A stretch of 64,000 bases of DNA from Microbacterium indicum DSM 19969. Its GTDB lineage: Bacteria > Actinomycetota > Actinomycetes > Actinomycetales > Microbacteriaceae. Position numbers and translations under genes: made by a program. The first letter of the stretch is position 1, and each line of letters opens with the position of its first letter. The notes under the pieces were generated by a model that was not told where the DNA came from, did not search any database, and saw nothing but the letters and a program-made list of their open reading frames with translations. The DNA lies in contig NZ_AULR01000013.1 of assembly GCF_000422385.1 (NCBI RefSeq), forward strand, positions 1 to 64,000, written 5' to 3'. Positions 62,297-64,000 of the stretch are shown here, piece after piece.

Positions 62297-64000
62297 CTAC
62301 TTCTCCGTCGCGCCGCGCCCCGCCGTCATCCGGTCGCGCACCTCGCGGCGCAGCACCTTCCCGACGAGGGAGCGCGGCAGCTCGTCCATCCGGACGATCC
62401 GGCGCGGGATCTTGTAGTCGGCCAGGTGCGCGCGGCAGAAGTCGCGCAGGGCCCCGTCGTCGAACACCCGCCCCTCGGCGATCTCGACGGCCGCGGCGAC
62501 CTGCTCGCTTCCGTCGGGGCGCCGGAGCCCCACCACCGCCGCGGCGACGACGTCGGGGTGCGCCTCGAGCGTCTCCTCGACCTCGTGCGGTGCGACGTTG
62601 TATCCGCCCGTGATGATGAGCTCCTTGATCCGGTCTACGACCGTCACGAAGCCGTCGTCCGAGACCGTGACGATGTCGCCCGTGCGCAGCCATCCTCCCG
62701 GCAGCAGCGCGGCCGCCGTCTCCTCGGGGCGCTTCCAGTAGCCCGCGAACACCTGCGGCCCGCGCAGCAGGAGCTCTCCGGCCTCGCCCGGCCCGACCTC
62801 GGCCGACGGATCGTCGATGCGGACGACGCGGATGTCGGTGCCCGGGAACGGAACGCCGACGGTCCCGGGGCGCCGCGTCGGCCCGATCGGGTTGCCGAGC
62901 GCGACGGGCGATGTCTCGGTCATCCCGTACCCCTCAACGAGCAGGCCGCCCGTCGCCTCCTCCCACCGCCGCACCGTCGCGAGCGGCAGGCTCATCGCCC
63001 CGGAGATCGCGAACCGCACCGTCGAGACGTCGATCGCGCCGTGCGCCGCGCTGCGTGCGAGGGCGTCGTAGACGGGAGGGACGCCGGGGAGGAAGGTCGG
63101 CGGATCCGCCTTCGCGGCGTCGGCGACGAGCGCGGCGTCGAAGGTCGGGAACAGCACGAGCTTCGCGCCGATGCTCATCGCGAAGGTCAGGCAGAGCGTG
63201 AGCCCGTACGCGTGGAAGAGCGGCAGCACCCCGTAGAAGGTCTCCTCGCCCTCCCGCAGCCCCGGCACCCACGCGCGCCCCTGCATCGCGTTCGCGCGGA
63301 GGTTGCGGTGCGTGAGGATCGCGCCCTTGGGCGTTCCCGTCGTGCCGCTCGTGTACTGGAGGATCGCGACGTCGTCGACGCTGGGGCGGCGGTGCCGACG
63401 CGGGAGGCGCCGCCCGCCGACGAGCTTCCGCCACGCGATGACGCCACGCGATCGCGGGCGGGCCGTGAGCTTCGCGCGCGCCTCGCGAGCCGCCGGGACG
63501 GGGAGGCGCAGCGCCGCGCGCTTCCCGAACGGCATCTCGGCCGTCATGTCGACCGCGACGATGTGGCGCGGGCGCACGTCGCTCGGCAGCTCGGCGACGA
63601 CGTCGGCGGTCCGGTCCCACACGATCGCGACCTGCGCCCCGTGATCCTCGAACTGGTGCCGCAGCTCCCGCGGGGTGTACAGCGGGTTGTGCTCGACGAC
63701 GACCGCGCCGAGCCGCAGGACCGCGTAGAACGCGACGACGTGCTGAGGGCAGTTCGGCATGACGAGCGCCACGCGGTCTCCCGCCTGGACGCCGAGCCGG
63801 CGCAGCCCCGCCGCGGCGCGGGCGATCCGCTCCCCCAGGTCGCCGTAGGTCGTGCGGGCGCCGAAGAACACGAGCGCGGTCGTCCGGCGATGGCGTCGGA
63901 CGCTCCGATCCACCATGTCGACGAGCGTCTCGGTGACCTCGGGGATGTCGTCCGGAACCCCCGGCGCGTACGCCGTCGTCCAGGGTCGTTCTGTCCAGGG
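62297..64000 (-). CDS. Long-chain fatty acid--CoA ligase (FadD type), start outside window
   Basis: 567 residues visible. The frame stays open to the right edge, with RPWTTAYAPGVPDDIPE and ETLVDMVDRSV matching the usual N-terminus of this family; the true start is probably only a few to some tens of codons away. ATP loop YTSGTTGTPKGA, GYGMTETSPVALGN, TGDIVTVSDDGFVTVVDRIKE and the end RSLVGKVLRREVR with the catalytic Lys. A medium/long-chain acyl-CoA synthetase distinct from those at 279 and 27190. Confidence 0.92.
   Translation of the reverse strand, partial: PWTERPWTTAYAPGVPDDIPEVTETLVDMVDRSVRRHRRTTALVFFGARTTYGDLGERIARAAAGLRRLGVQAGDRVALVMPNCPQHVVAFYAVLRLGAVVVEHNPLYTPRELRHQFEDHGAQVAIVWDRTADVVAELPSDVRPRHIVAVDMTAEMPFGKRAALRLPVPAAREARAKLTARPRSRGVIAWRKLVGGRRLPRRHRRPSVDDVAILQYTSGTTGTPKGAILTHRNLRANAMQGRAWVPGLREGEETFYGVLPLFHAYGLTLCLTFAMSIGAKLVLFPTFDAALVADAAKADPPTFLPGVPPVYDALARSAAHGAIDVSTVRFAISGAMSLPLATVRRWEEATGGLLVEGYGMTETSPVALGNPIGPTRRPGTVGVPFPGTDIRVVRIDDPSAEVGPGEAGELLLRGPQVFAGYWKRPEETAAALLPGGWLRTGDIVTVSDDGFVTVVDRIKELIITGGYNVAPHEVEETLEAHPDVVAAAVVGLRRPDGSEQVAAAVEIAEGRVFDDGALRDFCRAHLADYKIPRRIVRMDELPRSLVGKVLRREVRDRMTAGRGATEK

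Noticed and set aside
1..64000. CRISPR array, prophage, tRNA or rRNA
   Set aside because: No regularly spaced repeats, phage genes, or cloverleaf or rRNA-like sequences were recognised in reading both strands; a covariance-model scan would be needed to exclude small RNAs fully.

Overview
The window is high-GC chromosomal DNA from an actinobacterium, most likely of the family Microbacteriaceae (Microbacterium-like). Three conserved actinobacterial neighbourhoods support this: (1) a complete run of division and cell-wall (dcw) genes from mraZ to divIVA/lspA/rluD; (2) the block polyprenyl synthetase - Rv2175c-like protein - pknL - class II DAHP synthase - acyltransferase - FadD15-like synthetase, which has the gene content known from Mycobacterium tuberculosis Rv2173-Rv2187; (3) the GarA-like FHA protein / FtsR-like MerR / second MerR set. 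The family assignment is inference. No rRNA, tRNA, tmRNA, CRISPR array or prophage was seen, and no gene-free stretch exceeds about 300 bases.

Layout. 1-260: tail of an IS481-type transposase and three tandem 25-bp repeats. 279-2024: acyl-CoA synthetase. 2031-19263 (minus): rluD, lspA, divIVA, yggT, sepF, ftsZ, ftsQ, murC, murG, ftsW, murD, mraY, murF, ftsI, ftsL-like, rsmH, mraZ; transcription runs from mraZ leftwards, with many 4-bp stop/start overlaps. murE is absent between ftsI and murF, and ylmD/ylmE are absent between ftsZ and sepF. 19508-24934: DUF3040 protein, polyprenyl synthetase, Rv2175c-like protein, LysM/lysozyme-like secreted protein and the PASTA kinase PknL. 24995-29022: DAHP synthase, acyltransferase, long-chain acyl-CoA synthetase. 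29045-35751: peptide deformylase overlapping an unusual ParA/MinD-type ATPase with a long acidic N-terminus, pyruvate carboxylase, and a second ParA.

35756-43676 is an accessory sugar or sugar-acid module: DUF2264 protein, lipoprotein binding protein, two permeases, a YesL-like membrane protein and a D-2-hydroxyacid dehydrogenase form one minus-strand operon. It diverges from a regulator that joins a DeoR-type DNA-binding head to a LacI-type sensor, with 10-bp-phased repeats between them. This is the best candidate for an incompletely described system here. 43677-47899: FtsR-like MerR, GarA-like FHA, CopC-like protein, lipoamide dehydrogenase, second MerR. 47906-53597: VanY-type peptidase, CYTH protein, YihY protein, small prepilin peptidase, smpB, ftsX, ftsE. 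53727-64000: TetR regulator, HtrA-like protease, aminopeptidase N, two MarR/MFS pairs, Ohr, and the partial start-less end of a FadD-type synthetase.

Two genome habits recur. Many genes lack a Shine-Dalgarno and have a TAGNCT/CAGAAT-like -10 hexamer 6-7 bases before the start codon, suggesting leaderless mRNAs. Several intergenic terminators share one architecture with GGATCC closing both arms.
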